Of a stretch of 64,000 nt of DNA, positions 1 through 8,015 are shown one piece after another; the first letter of the stretch is position 1, and the number at the start of each line of letters is the position of its first letter. Below the pieces are notes generated by a model. It had not been told where the DNA came from, made no database searches, and saw nothing but the letters and a program-made list of their open reading frames with translations. The stretch covers positions 1,488,001 through 1,552,000 of the forward strand of contig NZ_QQRR01000001.1 in assembly GCF_003439925.1 (NCBI RefSeq), written 5' to 3'. This stretch comes from Haloprofundus halophilus (GTDB lineage Archaea > Halobacteriota > Halobacteria > Halobacteriales > Haloferacaceae). A program made the position numbers and the translations under genes.

Positions 1-452
1 ACGCTGGCGACGTTGACGAGCGACCCGCCGTCGCTCTCGGCGAGGTACTTCGCGGATTCCTGCGCGCAGCGGAACGCCCCGCGGAGGTTCACGTCCAAAA
101 CGAAGTCGTAGCCGTCGGGGTCGACGTCCTCCGGTCGGCCGAGCGCCGCGGCGGGGTTGACGCCCGCGTTGTTGACGACGACGTCGACGCCGCCGAACGC
201 GTCGGCCGTCCGCTCGAACAGCGCTCTGATGTCCTCGTCGTCGGTCACGTCCGTCGGGGCGACGAGGCTCTCGGCGCCGTAGGACTCGATTCGCTCGGCT
301 GCCGCTTCGACGTCCGACTCGGTTCTGGAGGTCGGAACGACCGTCGCGCCGGCGGAGGCGAGTCCTTCGGCGATGGCGAGGCCGATGCCGCGCGTGCCCC
401 CGGTGACGACGGCGACGCGACCGGTGAGGTCGAACTGGTCGAGGGCGTTCAT
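1..452 (-). CDS. SDR-family oxidoreductase, C-terminal part outside window
   Basis: Classical short-chain dehydrogenase/reductase, expected to oxidise or reduce a hydroxyl/keto group with NAD(P)(H). About 150 residues are visible. The N-terminus reads MNALDQFDLTGRVAVVTGG and continues into the TGGTRGIG dinucleotide-binding motif near residue 17; the NNAG motif lies near residue 98. The catalytic Ser and YxxxK lie beyond the window edge and cannot be checked. The ATG at 452 overlaps the TGA of the upstream acyl-CoA ligase (ATGA), so the two are translationally coupled. The context suggests oxidation of a hydroxyacyl or alcohol intermediate; the substrate is unknown. Confidence 0.9.
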   Translation of the reverse strand, partial: MNALDQFDLTGRVAVVTGGTRGIGLAIAEGLASAGATVVPTSRTESDVEAAAERIESYGAESLVAPTDVTDDEDIRALFERTADAFGGVDVVVNNAGVNPAAALGRPEDVDPDGYDFVLDVNLRGAFRCAQESAKYLAESDGGSLVNVAS

Positions 453-2023
453 CGGCTCACCTCCTCGGAGGTGGCGTCCGAATCGGACGCTGGCTCGGAT
501 TCGCGGTCCCAGTGGTTCACGCTCTCCTCCTTCTCCCGCGTCCGGAGCTTCTGTTTCTGTATCTTCCCGGTCGGCGTGTAGGGGAACTCCTCGACGAACT
601 CGATATATCGAGGGATTTTGAACGAGGCGAGTTGGTCGCGGCACGTCTCGACGACCTCCTCCTCCGTCAACTGGTGGCCCTCCTTGACGCTGACGAGCGC
701 CTTCACGACCTCCGTGTAGAACTCGTCGGGACTCGGGATGACCGCCACCTCGTCGACGGCGTCGAGCGCCTTTATCACCCCTTCGACCTCGTACGAGGAG
801 ATGTTCTCGCCCGCTCGCCGGACGATGTCCTTCTTGCGGTCGAGGAAGTAGACGAAGCCGTCCTCGTCGAGTTTGCCGTAGTCGCCCGTGTAGAACCAGC
901 CGTCGTGGACGGCCTCGGCCGTCTTGTCGGGTTGGCGGTGGTAACCGGCCATCAGCGCCGGGCAGTGCTGGATTATCTCGCCCTTCTCGCCGGTCGGGAC
1001 GGGGTCGCCGTCGTCGTCGACGACCTTGATTCGCTTCTCCGCCGGCGGGAGCCCGATGCTCCCGATGCGACGTTTCTCGGGGTCGGTCGGGTTGAGCATC
1101 AGAAGCGGGTCCTCGGTGAGCGAGTAGCCCTCGACGACGCGCAGGCCGAAGCGCTCCTCGAACGGTTCGATGAGTTCCGGCGGCGTCCCCGCCGAGAAGA
1201 CGAGTTCGACCGGGTTGTCCGCGTCGTCGGGCGACTCGGCGACGTTGTCGAGCATCTTCAGCATGCTCCCCATGGCGTTGAACTCGGTGACGCCGTGCTC
1301 GCGGCACCAGTCCCACCAGCGCGAGGAGGAGAACCGCTCGTAGATGACCACCTCCGCGCCCGCCGCCGCCGCGCCGAGCGTCGAGTAAATCTGGGCGTTG
1401 GCGTGAAACAGCGGCAGCGCGGTGAACAGCGTGTCCTCGTGGGTGAAGCCCATCCGCTTCTGGAAGTCGACGGCGCTCAGCGTCCAGTTCTCGTGCTGGC
1501 ACTCGACGGCCTTCGGCGGCCCCGTCGTCCCCGAGGTGTACATGTGGAGGCCGACCGAGCTCTCGTCGCCGTCGTGGGAGCCGACCTCGGTCGACTCGTC
1601 GGCCGAAAGCGCCGGCAGCGACTCGTAGTCGTCGACGGCCTCGGTCGTCAGGATTCGCTCGACCGAGGTGCCCTCAACGGCTTCCTCGGCGACTTCGAGC
1701 AGCTCGGGTGTCGTAACGAGCAACTCGGGCCGCGAGAGCTCCAGCGAGTGACGCAGTTCGTCGGGTTTGTACTCGGGGTTCGACGGCGCGGTGATGCCGT
1801 CGAGGTAGCCGTTCGCGAACATGAGAAACAGGAACTCGGGGCAGTTCGGCAGAAAGAGGCCGACCGCGTCGCCCGCCTCGACGCCGAGCGACGACAGCGC
1901 GTTCGCGTAGCGCTTCGACTCCTCGGCCGTCTCCTCGTAGCTGTAGCGCTCGTCGGGAAACGTCAGAAACGGCTTCTCCGGCGTCTTCTCCACCCGGCTT
2001 TCGAGCAGTGCTTCGATGCGCAT
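449..2023 (-). CDS. AMP-forming acyl-CoA ligase (ligase 1)
   Basis: ANL-superfamily adenylating enzyme that converts a carboxylic acid, ATP and CoA to acyl-CoA, AMP and PPi; cytoplasmic. 524 aa, the normal length. The phosphate-binding loop MYTSGTTGPPKAV is near residue 163, the GWFYTGD motif near 375, the hinge DRKKDIVRRAGENISS near 393, and the C-terminal catalytic Lys lies in the TPTGKIQKQKLR segment. The acid side chain cannot be deduced. It resembles the CaiC/fatty-acid ligase group by general motif style. The gene overlaps the downstream SDR by 4 nt and is divergent from the iron alcohol dehydrogenase at 2140. Confidence 0.92.
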   Translation of the reverse strand: MRIEALLESRVEKTPEKPFLTFPDERYSYEETAEESKRYANALSSLGVEAGDAVGLFLPNCPEFLFLMFANGYLDGITAPSNPEYKPDELRHSLELSRPELLVTTPELLEVAEEAVEGTSVERILTTEAVDDYESLPALSADESTEVGSHDGDESSVGLHMYTSGTTGPPKAVECQHENWTLSAVDFQKRMGFTHEDTLFTALPLFHANAQIYSTLGAAAAGAEVVIYERFSSSRWWDWCREHGVTEFNAMGSMLKMLDNVAESPDDADNPVELVFSAGTPPELIEPFEERFGLRVVEGYSLTEDPLLMLNPTDPEKRRIGSIGLPPAEKRIKVVDDDGDPVPTGEKGEIIQHCPALMAGYHRQPDKTAEAVHDGWFYTGDYGKLDEDGFVYFLDRKKDIVRRAGENISSYEVEGVIKALDAVDEVAVIPSPDEFYTEVVKALVSVKEGHQLTEEEVVETCRDQLASFKIPRYIEFVEEFPYTPTGKIQKQKLRTREKEESVNHWDRESEPASDSDATSEEVSR

Positions 2024-2110
2024 TCGTGGTCGGGGGTACGTCCATCCACCACATGTAGGTTGTTATTCGTGAACATTTGTCTTAGCGCGCGATCAAGTCA
2101 CCAGTCAACA

Positions 2111-2116
2111 TTTATC
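2111..2116 (+). promoter_or_regulatory. TATA-like box of the iron alcohol dehydrogenase gene
   Basis: TTTATC lies about 29 nt before the ATG at 2140, the spacing expected for a leaderless haloarchaeal transcript. The same 115-nt divergent spacer holds two similar decamers, AACATTTGTC at 2072 and AACATTTATC at 2107. They could be a direct-repeat operator, but that is speculative. Confidence 0.5.
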
Positions 2117-2139
2117 ACGGTTCGGCGTCCGGGAGTCGT

Positions 2140-3321
2140 ATGGTGCGCGAACACCGGTACGAGGCCGCTCGGTTCGTCTGGGGCGAGAACGCCATCGGAC
2201 GGCTGGACGACCTCTTACCGGAGGCGGGGGTCGAACGGGCGATGGTCGTCTGCGGCGAGCACGTCGGCGCGAACGAGGAACTGATGGGCGCAGTCGAGGA
2301 CGCCCTCGGCGAGCGTCACGTCTACACCTACACCGGTGCGCGAGGCGACACGCCGCTCCGAACCGTGGAGGCGGGTGTCGAGGTGTTCCGCGACCACGAC
2401 GCCGACGGCCTCGTGAGCGTCGGCGGCGGCAGCGCCAGCGACACGGCGAAGGCGATCTCCGTCTTCGCGGCCGATAACGACCGCGACCTCCACGAGATGA
2501 AGACGCAGACGACGGAAGAGGGGGAGTCGCACGTTCCGGAGCTCCCGGCGACGAAGGCGCCCGTCTTCGCGGTGTCGACGACGCTGTCGGCCGCCGAGGT
2601 GTCGAACATCTTCGGCGTCACCGACGAGGAGGCGGGGGACAAAGCCGTAATTCTCGACGAGAAGATTCGACCGCGAGCGTGCATCTACGACTCGGCGGCA
2701 ACGGCGACGACGCCGCCCGCCACCGTCGCCAGCACGGGGATGAACGCGCTCGACCACGCGGTGGAGATTCTCTACTCCGACGGCCACGCCGAGAACCCGT
2801 TCTACCAGGCGACCGCCGAGAAAGCCATCGACCTGCTCGTGACGAACCTCCCCGCCGCGGTCAACGACGGCGACGCCGACGCGCTCGTCGACGCCCAACT
2901 GGGGGCCGGCCTCAGCGGTCTCGGCATCGTCGGCGGTATCAGCATCAACCACGGCATCAACCACCCGCTCTGCGCTCGCCACCCCGTCTCGCACGGCGAC
3001 GGCAACAGTATCCTCCTGCCGCACGGCATCCGCTTCACGTACGACGCGGTGCCCGAGCGGATGGCGCGCCTCGCACGCGCGCTCGGGGTCGAAGTCGAGG
3101 GCGATTCGGCGACCGGCGAGGCGACGCTGGAGGCGATGTGCGACGTGGTTCGGGACCTGCAGGAGGAGATAGGCGTCCCGTACCGCCTGCGCGACGTGGG
3201 CGTCGACCGGGACGACTTCGAGGCGATGGCGAAGATCGCGGCGCACGACTCGGCGATGGCGAACAACCCGAAGCGGGTCACCGAGTCGGATATCGTCGAT
3301 ATCCTCGAAGCGGCGTGGTGA
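2140..3321 (+). CDS. iron-containing alcohol dehydrogenase
   Basis: Group III metal-dependent alcohol dehydrogenase that interconverts an alcohol and an aldehyde or ketone with NAD(P). 393 aa, typical length. The nucleotide-binding GGGSASDTAK motif is near residue 95. Metal ligands are expected in the GMNALDHAVE segment near 205 and the His-rich stretch NHGINHPLCARHPVSHGDG near 270. The ATG is leaderless by TATA spacing. It is divergent from ligase 1 and tail-to-tail with ligase 2 (30 nt apart). In this island it probably supplies the aldehyde or ketone that later feeds CoA activation; the substrate is not known. Confidence 0.9.
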   Translation: MVREHRYEAARFVWGENAIGRLDDLLPEAGVERAMVVCGEHVGANEELMGAVEDALGERHVYTYTGARGDTPLRTVEAGVEVFRDHDADGLVSVGGGSASDTAKAISVFAADNDRDLHEMKTQTTEEGESHVPELPATKAPVFAVSTTLSAAEVSNIFGVTDEEAGDKAVILDEKIRPRACIYDSAATATTPPATVASTGMNALDHAVEILYSDGHAENPFYQATAEKAIDLLVTNLPAAVNDGDADALVDAQLGAGLSGLGIVGGISINHGINHPLCARHPVSHGDGNSILLPHGIRFTYDAVPERMARLARALGVEVEGDSATGEATLEAMCDVVRDLQEEIGVPYRLRDVGVDRDDFEAMAKIAAHDSAMANNPKRVTESDIVDILEAAW

Positions 3322-3351
3322 GGGCGGAGTGACGAAGTCGAACCGAGTCGC

Positions 3352-4926
3352 TCAGATGCGTCGTTCCTCGCCCTCCCAGTACTCCTCGCGCAGTTCCGTC
3401 TTGAGCACCTTCCCGTAGGAACTCCGCGGGAGTTCGTCGACGATTTCGACCGACTTGGGTTTCTTGTACGCCGCCAGCGACTCCGCGCAGCGCGCTTCGA
3501 CCTCCGCGGCGAGCGTTTCGTCGTCGGTATCGGCCCCCGGCCGCGGTTCGACGACGGCCGTCACCTTCTCGCCCCAGTAGTCGTCGGGGACGCCGATGAC
3601 CGCGGCGTTCGAGACGGCCTCGTGACCGATGACGACCTCCTCGACCTCTCGGGGGTAGACGTTCATCCCGCCGGTGATTATCATGTCCTTCTTGCGGTCC
3701 ATGATGTAGAGGTAGCCCTCGTCGTCGACGCGGCCGATGTCACCGGTGCGGAGCCAGCCGTCCGAGAACGCCGCCTCGGTCTTCTCCGGGAGGTTCAGAT
3801 AGCCCGGGGTGACGTGCGGCCCCGTCACCACCACTTCGCCGGGTTCGCCGGGTCGGACGTCTCGGCCGTCGTCGTCGACGATGCGGACGTGCGCGATGTC
3901 GACCTCGCGTCCGGCCGAGGCGAGTCGCTCCCCGTCACCTTCGAGCGCCCGACGATGGTCCTCGTGGTCGAGCAGCGTCACCAACATCGGACACTCCATC
4001 TGTCCGTACGACTGGACGAACACGTCGCCGAGGCGGTCCATCCCCTCGGCGAGTCGCGCGGCGCTCATCGGCGACCCCGCGTAGTAGACGTTCTTCAGCG
4101 AACTCGTGTCGCGGTCGCCGTCGTACTCGTCGAGGAGTTTGTACACCATCGTCGGCGCGAGAAAGACGGTGTTGACGCCCCGGGACTCGACCGCGCCGAG
4201 GAATCGGTCGGGGGCGAATCCGTCTTCGAGGTGGTTCGTCCCGGCCGACAACACCGTGGATTCGACCAGAAAGCCCGAACCGTGCGTCAGCGGCGCGGCG
4301 TGCAGCGTCACCTCGCCCGCCCGCTGGTCGAGCGCGTCCCTCAGCCCGAGCGCCGTCGAGAGCCACGTCCCGTGGGTGTGCAGGACGCCCTTCGGCCGGC
4401 CGGTCGTTCCGGAGGTGTACATCACCGCGCAGGGATGGTCGAGCGACACGTCCGCGGGCCGGTCGGTCGGGTCGGCGTCCAGAAGCGAGTCGTACGACCG
4501 GACGTTCCCGTCCCACGACTCGTGGAGGGCCTCGTCTTCGCCGTCGACAACGACCGTCGCACGTAGCGACGACTCCATCGTCCCGCAGTGGTCGGCGAAC
4601 GACGTCTCCGTGACCAGCACGTCCGCGCCCGCGTCGTCGACGAGCATGTCGTGCTCTCGGGGGGTGAGCATCGAGTTCAGGGGCACTTTGCTCGCGCCGA
4701 GCCGGTAGAGCGCGAACGACGTCTCGACGAACGCGGCGTGGTTCTTCGTCAGCAGTGCGACCCGGTCGCCGCGTTCGACGCCCAGTTCGGCGAATCCACT
4801 CGAAAGTCGCCGGACTCGGACGGCTAGCTCCTCGTAGCTACGTTCACCGTCGACGCCTCGCCCCGACAGCGCGACGGCGTCGGGGTGGTGTCGCGCCGTC
4901 CGCTCCAGCGCGCGTGCGAGATTCAT
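3352..4926 (-). CDS. AMP-forming acyl-CoA ligase (ligase 2)
   Basis: A second ANL-family acyl-CoA synthetase, 524 aa from the ATG at 4926. A GTG 15 nt upstream (4941) is in frame but less likely, because a TTTAT box about 25-30 nt before 4926 fits a leaderless ATG. Motifs: VMYTSGTTGRPKGVLHTH near residue 168, GWLRTGDIG near 395, DRKKDMIITGGMNVYP near 410, and the catalytic Lys in SSYGKVLKTELR near the C-terminus. The MNVYPREVEE segment is typical of medium/long-chain and aryl-acid ligases. It is divergent from the MaoC-like gene at 5005. Confidence 0.92.
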   Translation of the reverse strand: MNLARALERTARHHPDAVALSGRGVDGERSYEELAVRVRRLSSGFAELGVERGDRVALLTKNHAAFVETSFALYRLGASKVPLNSMLTPREHDMLVDDAGADVLVTETSFADHCGTMESSLRATVVVDGEDEALHESWDGNVRSYDSLLDADPTDRPADVSLDHPCAVMYTSGTTGRPKGVLHTHGTWLSTALGLRDALDQRAGEVTLHAAPLTHGSGFLVESTVLSAGTNHLEDGFAPDRFLGAVESRGVNTVFLAPTMVYKLLDEYDGDRDTSSLKNVYYAGSPMSAARLAEGMDRLGDVFVQSYGQMECPMLVTLLDHEDHRRALEGDGERLASAGREVDIAHVRIVDDDGRDVRPGEPGEVVVTGPHVTPGYLNLPEKTEAAFSDGWLRTGDIGRVDDEGYLYIMDRKKDMIITGGMNVYPREVEEVVIGHEAVSNAAVIGVPDDYWGEKVTAVVEPRPGADTDDETLAAEVEARCAESLAAYKKPKSVEIVDELPRSSYGKVLKTELREEYWEGEERRI

Positions 4927-5004
4927 GCTATCCGCTAGCACAAATCGTGCATAAAGCTTCGCCCGGGGGAGCAGTTATGAGGTGTGTTCTCGTACCACGG
5001 ACCG

Positions 5005-5460
5005 ATGTCAGGACCGGTTCGCTACTACGACGACCTCTCGGTCGGCGACACCTTCGAGACCCGCGGGCGCACCATCACGGAGACGCACCTCGTCACCCAC
5101 GCCGGCAACACCGGCGACATGAACGAACTGCAGATGAACGCCGCCTACGCCGCCGACACCGAGTTCGGCGAGCGACCGGTTCACGCGCCGCTGACGTACT
5201 CGGTGATGGAGGGGCTCATCACGAGCGACTTCCGAAACGAGGCGTCGAACGTCTGTTACTACGGCCTCGACTCGATGCGGATTCCCGCGCCGACGTTCGT
5301 CGGCGACACCGTCTCCGTGAACCGGGAAATCGTCGACAAGCGCGACAAGTCACCGGGCGGCATCGTCGCGTTCCGCGACGAAGTGACGACCGACGACGGG
5401 CGGACGGTGCTCGTCTGCGAGACGCTGGAGTACATCCGAAGCCGGCCGGAAGGGAAGTAG
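5005..5460 (+). CDS. MaoC-fold hot-dog protein lacking the hydratase His
   Basis: 151 aa, a single hot-dog domain of the MaoC/(R)-specific enoyl-CoA hydratase family. The active-site motif normally reads D-x-N-P-x-H. Here the matching segment is TGDMNELQMN, so Asp and Asn are kept, Pro is Glu and the catalytic His is Gln. The hydrophobic helix motif PLTYSVMEGL is intact. The ATG at 5005 starts the conserved region; an in-frame GTG at 4984 would add only MFSYHGP. It may be a non-catalytic partner of the second MaoC protein at 5469, or use a different acyl-CoA chemistry. It is convergent with that gene. Confidence 0.85.
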   Translation: MSGPVRYYDDLSVGDTFETRGRTITETHLVTHAGNTGDMNELQMNAAYAADTEFGERPVHAPLTYSVMEGLITSDFRNEASNVCYYGLDSMRIPAPTFVGDTVSVNREIVDKRDKSPGGIVAFRDEVTTDDGRTVLVCETLEYIRSRPEGK

Positions 5461-5468
5461 GCGGCGCC

Positions 5469-5936
5469 TCAACGTTCGTCCGCCGACCGTCGCCGAAAGA
5501 AACTCGTGATTCGCAGCGTCAACACGGTTTCGTCCGCTTGATTCGAGACGGTCTGTTCGACGGTGACGAGGCCGCGGTCGGGCTTCGACGCCGACGCCCG
5601 TTTGCCGACGATTTCGACGCGAACCGAGAGCGTGTCGCCGGCGCGGACCGGCGCGAGGAAGTTCGCCTCCTCGATGCCGGTGCCGCCCATCACGGACGTG
5701 CGCGCGTAGAAGTCGTCGGTGACGAGACGGTTGGCGAGCGCTATCGTGTGCAACCCGCTGGCGACCAGGTCGTCGAACACCGATTCCTCGACGGCCTCGG
5801 CGTCGACGTGGAACGGTTGGGGGTCGTATCGGTCGGCGAACGCGATGATCTCGGCACGGGTCACGGTTCGACCGCCCGTCTCGAACGCGTCGCCGACGGC
5901 TAACTCCTCGAAGTGCAGCGTCTCCGTCGGGTTCAT
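5469..5936 (-). CDS. MaoC-fold dehydratase/hydratase
   Basis: 155 aa, from ATG at 5936 with a GGTG-rich segment just upstream. It is a single hot-dog domain with the canonical hydratase motif: ADRYDPQPFHVD keeps Asp, Pro and the catalytic His near residues 40-45. The helix motif SGLHTIALANRLV follows. Expected role is hydration of an enoyl-CoA or dehydration of a 3-hydroxyacyl-CoA. It follows the phosphotransferase gene on the same strand with only a few nt between them, so they are probably co-transcribed. Together with the His-less paralogue at 5005 it may form a mixed dimer (inference). Confidence 0.88.
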   Translation of the reverse strand: MNPTETLHFEELAVGDAFETGGRTVTRAEIIAFADRYDPQPFHVDAEAVEESVFDDLVASGLHTIALANRLVTDDFYARTSVMGGTGIEEANFLAPVRAGDTLSVRVEIVGKRASASKPDRGLVTVEQTVSNQADETVLTLRITSFFRRRSADER

Positions 5937-5940
5937 TCGC

Positions 5941-7008
5941 TCACCACCCCTGCGACCCGTCGATAACGTCGCGGGCGTACGCGACGAGTTTCGGCGTCCC
6001 CTCGTCCATGGCGGCGTACAGCGGGTCGTCGCTGTCACCGGCGAGGTGGCGCGCGTAGAACATCTCGCAGACCGCCGCCAGTTTGTACGTCGCCAGCGCC
6101 AGGTAGAACGTCGAGTGCTCGACGGCGACGCCTGAGCGTTCCTCGTAGCGCGCGGCGAGTTCGCGGCGGGTCGGATAGCCCTCTCGCGCCGTGAACGACG
6201 GCATCAGCTCGGGAATCGGCGGTTCCGCGTCGGGGTCGTCGTGCCAGAACAGGAGCATCCAACCTAAATCCGACAGGGGCGCGCCGAGCGTGCAGAGCTC
6301 CCAGTCGACGACGGCGGCGAGTTCCGGCGGCGTCCCCGGCGCGAGGATGACGTTGTCGAGTTTGTAGTCGCCGTGAACGAGCGTCTTCTCGGGCGATTCG
6401 GGCACGTTGGCTTCGAGCCACGACTCCACCTCCTCGCGGCCGGAAAGCCCCTCCGGGCGCTCGGTCCGACCGGCGGCCCACGCCATCTGCTTCTCCCAAC
6501 GGTCGACCTGTCGTTCGAGGTAGCCCTCGGGGCGGCCGAACCCGCCGAGTCCGACGGACTCGAAGTCGAGCGAGTGAATCGCCGAAAGCGAGTCGACGAG
6601 TTCGCAGCCGAGTTCCGCCCGCCGCTCCGGGGTCGCAAAGCGCTCGGGTTCGTCGAGTCGGACCACGTCGCCGTCGACGCGCTCCATGAGGTAGAACTCG
6701 CTGCCGACGACCGACTCGTCCTCGCAGTGCAGCACCGTCGGCGGGACGGGGACGTCGGTGTCCTGCAGCGCGTCCATCACGCGATACTCCCGGCCCACGT
6801 CGTGCGCCGTGTCGGCGGTTTCGCCCGGCGGCGGCCGTCGCAGCACGAGGTCGCGGCCGCCCCACGTGACGAACAGCGTCTCGTTGGAGTGTCCCTCCCG
6901 GTGCCACTCGACCGAAAACGTCCCCGCGTCGCCGAGTTCGGACGCGAGGTACGTTCGGAGCCGTCGTTCGTCGACGAGTCGCTCCTCGTAACTCCGCTCG
7001 TTGGTCAT
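5941..7008 (-). CDS. APH-type phosphotransferase (ACAD10/11 N-terminal-like)
   Basis: 355 aa kinase-fold protein of the aminoglycoside/choline phosphotransferase superfamily. The Brenner motif HGDYKLDNVI is near residue 214 and the metal-binding VVDWELCTLG follows near 236, so catalytic residues are present. In bacteria and eukaryotes this subgroup sits beside acyl-CoA dehydrogenases and is proposed to phosphorylate 4-hydroxyacyl-CoAs. That context suits this island of CoA ligases and MaoC proteins, but the substrate here is inferred only. A GTTTTA box about 30 nt before the ATG at 7008 supports the start. Confidence 0.85.
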   Translation of the reverse strand: MTNERSYEERLVDERRLRTYLASELGDAGTFSVEWHREGHSNETLFVTWGGRDLVLRRPPPGETADTAHDVGREYRVMDALQDTDVPVPPTVLHCEDESVVGSEFYLMERVDGDVVRLDEPERFATPERRAELGCELVDSLSAIHSLDFESVGLGGFGRPEGYLERQVDRWEKQMAWAAGRTERPEGLSGREEVESWLEANVPESPEKTLVHGDYKLDNVILAPGTPPELAAVVDWELCTLGAPLSDLGWMLLFWHDDPDAEPPIPELMPSFTAREGYPTRRELAARYEERSGVAVEHSTFYLALATYKLAAVCEMFYARHLAGDSDDPLYAAMDEGTPKLVAYARDVIDGSQGW

Positions 7009-7055
7009 CGGTAGCAGTTGACGAACGACCGCCTAAAACGCTCCGCCGGCGGCAG

Positions 7056-7157
7056 ACGAGTCGGTAGCGCGGATGAGTTGGTAGCGCGAATGAATCGAAG
7101 CGTCAGTCCGTAACGGCGGCGTCAGTCCGTAACGACGGTGTTACTCCGTAATGACGG
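7056..7157. repeat. short tandem repeats: 18 bp x2 and 19 bp x3
   Basis: Two copies of an 18-bp unit (GAYGAGTYGGTAGCGCG-like) span 7056-7091. Three abutting 19-bp copies follow at 7101-7119, 7120-7138 and 7139-7157; the first two read CGTCAGTCCGTAACGRCGG and the third is diverged. They lie between the phosphotransferase promoter and the 3' end of the HAD gene. Function unknown; replication slippage is the simplest origin. Confidence 0.75.
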
Positions 7158-7163
7158 CGGCAC

Positions 7164-7874
7164 TCAGCGCTCGATGCCGACGATATCGAGAATCTCCCGC
7201 AAGTCGTCGACGCGGTAGTCGACTGCGGGGCCGCCGTCGGCACCGTAGGCGACGGTCGACAGCCCGGCGTCGGCCGCGCCCCGCATGTCGTGTTCGTAGC
7301 GGTCGCCGACCATCAGCGCCGTCTCAGGCGGGGCGTCCGCGGCCGCGAGCGCCGCCTCGAACATCGCCGAGTCGGGTTTCGTCCGGCCGACTGACTCGGA
7401 GGTCGTCACCGAGTCGAAGGCGTCCGCGAGCCCGAAGATATCGAAAATGAGCCGCGCCTCGGCGGTGTCGATGTCGCTGACGACGCCGACGTGGCGGTCG
7501 GTTTCGGCGAGCCGTTCGACCGTCTCGACCGCCCCCGGATTCGGCCGGAGCGTCTCTCGCTGGACGCGCTCGAACGCGGGAAGCCACTCGTCTGACGGGA
7601 CCGAGTCGCCGACGACGGCGTCGACGGCGCGGCCGTATGCCGCGCGCGAGGACCGGAACTCGGTCCCCGCGCGTTCCTGGAAGTGGCGTCCGACTTCGGT
7701 TCGCCACGTCTCCAGCGCCACGTCGACGGACGTCGGGAGGCCGTGGGTTTCGTCGAGCGCCTCGACGAAGCGTCGATGCGATTCGCGCGCCGAGCCGACG
7801 TCGAGGAGCACTCCTCCGATATCCCAGAACACGGCCCGCCAGTCGTTCGTGTCGCCGTTTGGGTCGTCGTTCAC
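7164..7874 (-). CDS. HAD-superfamily hydrolase
   Basis: 236 aa, from a GTG at 7874. It is a haloacid-dehalogenase-type phosphatase or phosphoglycolate-phosphatase-like hydrolase. Motif I is FWDIGGVLLD near residue 16, with Asp nucleophile but Gly in the second Asp position, as in many 'D-x-G-G-V' HAD proteins. Motif III Lys lies in GRTKPDSAMF near 163, and motif IV is MVGDRYEHDMRGAADAG near 190. The helical cap lies between motifs I and II. The partner substrate is unknown; it may dephosphorylate the product of the neighbouring kinase (speculation). Confidence 0.88.
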   Translation of the reverse strand: MNDDPNGDTNDWRAVFWDIGGVLLDVGSARESHRRFVEALDETHGLPTSVDVALETWRTEVGRHFQERAGTEFRSSRAAYGRAVDAVVGDSVPSDEWLPAFERVQRETLRPNPGAVETVERLAETDRHVGVVSDIDTAEARLIFDIFGLADAFDSVTTSESVGRTKPDSAMFEAALAAADAPPETALMVGDRYEHDMRGAADAGLSTVAYGADGGPAVDYRVDDLREILDIVGIER

Positions 7875-7996
7875 GCTCGATAGGTTGGCGGGTCACCGCG
7901 ATGAACCCTCCGGCAGGCGCGTCGAAAGAGACGACGAGAGACGGACGAACGGAGGGCGACGAACGCTACCGGTGTCGGCAGAACTAATGGGGGTGC

Positions 7997-8015
7997 CTAC
8001 CGTCTGTCACGGTAG
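7997..8015. promoter_or_regulatory. perfect 7-bp palindrome abutting the start of ligase 3
   Basis: CTACCGT, 5-nt spacer, ACGGTAG ends exactly one base before the ATG at 8016. A CTAATG box near 7984 would put the transcription start inside the palindrome, so a bound repressor would block initiation. It reads as an operator; the regulator is unknown. Confidence 0.5.

Noticed and set aside
512-2284. Long open frame opposite the first acyl-CoA ligase
   Set aside because: Arg/Leu/Asp-rich shadow of the real gene caused by high GC; no domain or motif.
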